Origin: Mycobacterium sp.
GTDB lineage: Bacteria; Actinomycetota; Actinomycetes; Mycobacteriales; Mycobacteriaceae
Assembly: GCA_023264755.1 (NCBI GenBank)
Contig: JAHFVB010000332.1
Coordinates: forward strand, 1-5,958
Direction of reading: 5' to 3'
Length of the DNA stretch: 5,958 nt
Shown: positions 5,765-5,958 of the stretch, piece after piece
Numbering within the stretch: position 1 is the stretch's first letter
Layout of the letters: the number at the start of each line of letters is the position of its first letter
Translations under genes and position numbers: made by a program
The notes under the pieces: model-generated
Databases searched by the model: none
Seen by the model: only the letters and a program-made list of their open reading frames with translations
What the model was told of the DNA's origin: nothing

Positions 5765-5958
5765 TCAGGACCTAGCGGGCGCGGGGTGCGCGGCGACCTT
5801 CATGCTGTCGTAGAGCTCGATGTAGTACGGCAGGCATTGGGCCATGGCCTGCTCGGTCGTGTACAACGGCTGATAGCCGAGGTCGCGTTTGGCCTTCGCG
5901 ATCGAGAAGTAGTTGTTCAGCGAGATCCGTTCGATGCCAAGCGGTTCCACCGGCGGCT
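5765..5958 (-). CDS. NAD-dependent epimerase/dehydratase (extended SDR, 3-beta-HSD-like), C-terminal part only
   Basis: Only the last 63 codons lie in the window; the frame is open to the right edge and ends at TGA (5767-5765). The residues ISLNNYFSIAKAKRDLGYQP and then TTEQAMAQCLPYYIELYD form the usual C-terminal end of extended SDR enzymes: a Ser/Lys segment followed by 'DLGY.P' and an amphipathic helix after 'T.EQA'. This ending is common in 3-beta-hydroxysteroid dehydrogenase/isomerase-type and sugar-epimerase proteins; the NYFSI.KA form resembles mycobacterial sterol dehydrogenase-like members. The Rossmann domain and catalytic YxxxK are outside, so substrate and activity cannot be judged. 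The final HPAPARS is a short disordered tail. The in-frame GTG at 5950 is not the start, because homologous residues continue past it to the edge. Confidence 0.8.
   Translation of the reverse strand, partial: PPVEPLGIERISLNNYFSIAKAKRDLGYQPLYTTEQAMAQCLPYYIELYDSMKVAAHPAPARS

Overview
The window is high-GC DNA that looks like a mycobacterial chromosome (Mycobacterium or Mycolicibacterium). Three things support this: an acyl-AMP/acyl-CoA ligase whose residues and length (544 aa) match my recollection of M. tuberculosis Rv1013 ('Pks16'), an actinobacterial DUF5994 protein, and a SigF-type promoter (GTTT-N15-GGGTAC). The exact species cannot be set from the sequence alone. I see no mobile element, CRISPR array, tRNA or rRNA.

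Layout. Bases 1-1626 hold a minus-strand pair: a classical short-chain dehydrogenase/reductase (793-1626), then an AI-2E/UPF0118-family membrane protein (772 down to the left edge, C-terminus missing). They are 20 bp apart and probably co-transcribed. A 115-bp divergent intergenic region (1627-1741) separates them from a plus-strand CPA1/NhaP-type Na+/H+ antiporter. Next come a DUF5994 gene (3557-4012) and the Pks16-like ligase (4127-5761), both on plus. The ligase stop lies 3 bp from the stop of a convergent minus-strand gene, of which only the last 63 residues (NAD-dependent epimerase/dehydratase type) are inside the window.

The most notable observation is in the antiporter. Its natural ATG (1742) opens a first membrane helix ending ...APLAE, then an in-frame TGA (1808-1810) interrupts it, and the same frame continues intact for 499 codons as a well-conserved antiporter (LKVPYPVLL... 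onward). No frameshift or second stop follows. This is either a fresh nonsense mutation or sequencing error, or a gene made by readthrough or by reinitiation at the GTG 6 bp downstream (1817). Upstream lies a near-consensus SigF promoter, so the interrupted gene appears to belong to the general-stress regulon.

Overall the window reads as ordinary accessory chromosome (lipid/sterol-type metabolism enzymes, ion and small-molecule transport, one stress-type small protein). I found no convincing new multi-gene system; the interrupted antiporter and its promoter are the points that deserve checking.
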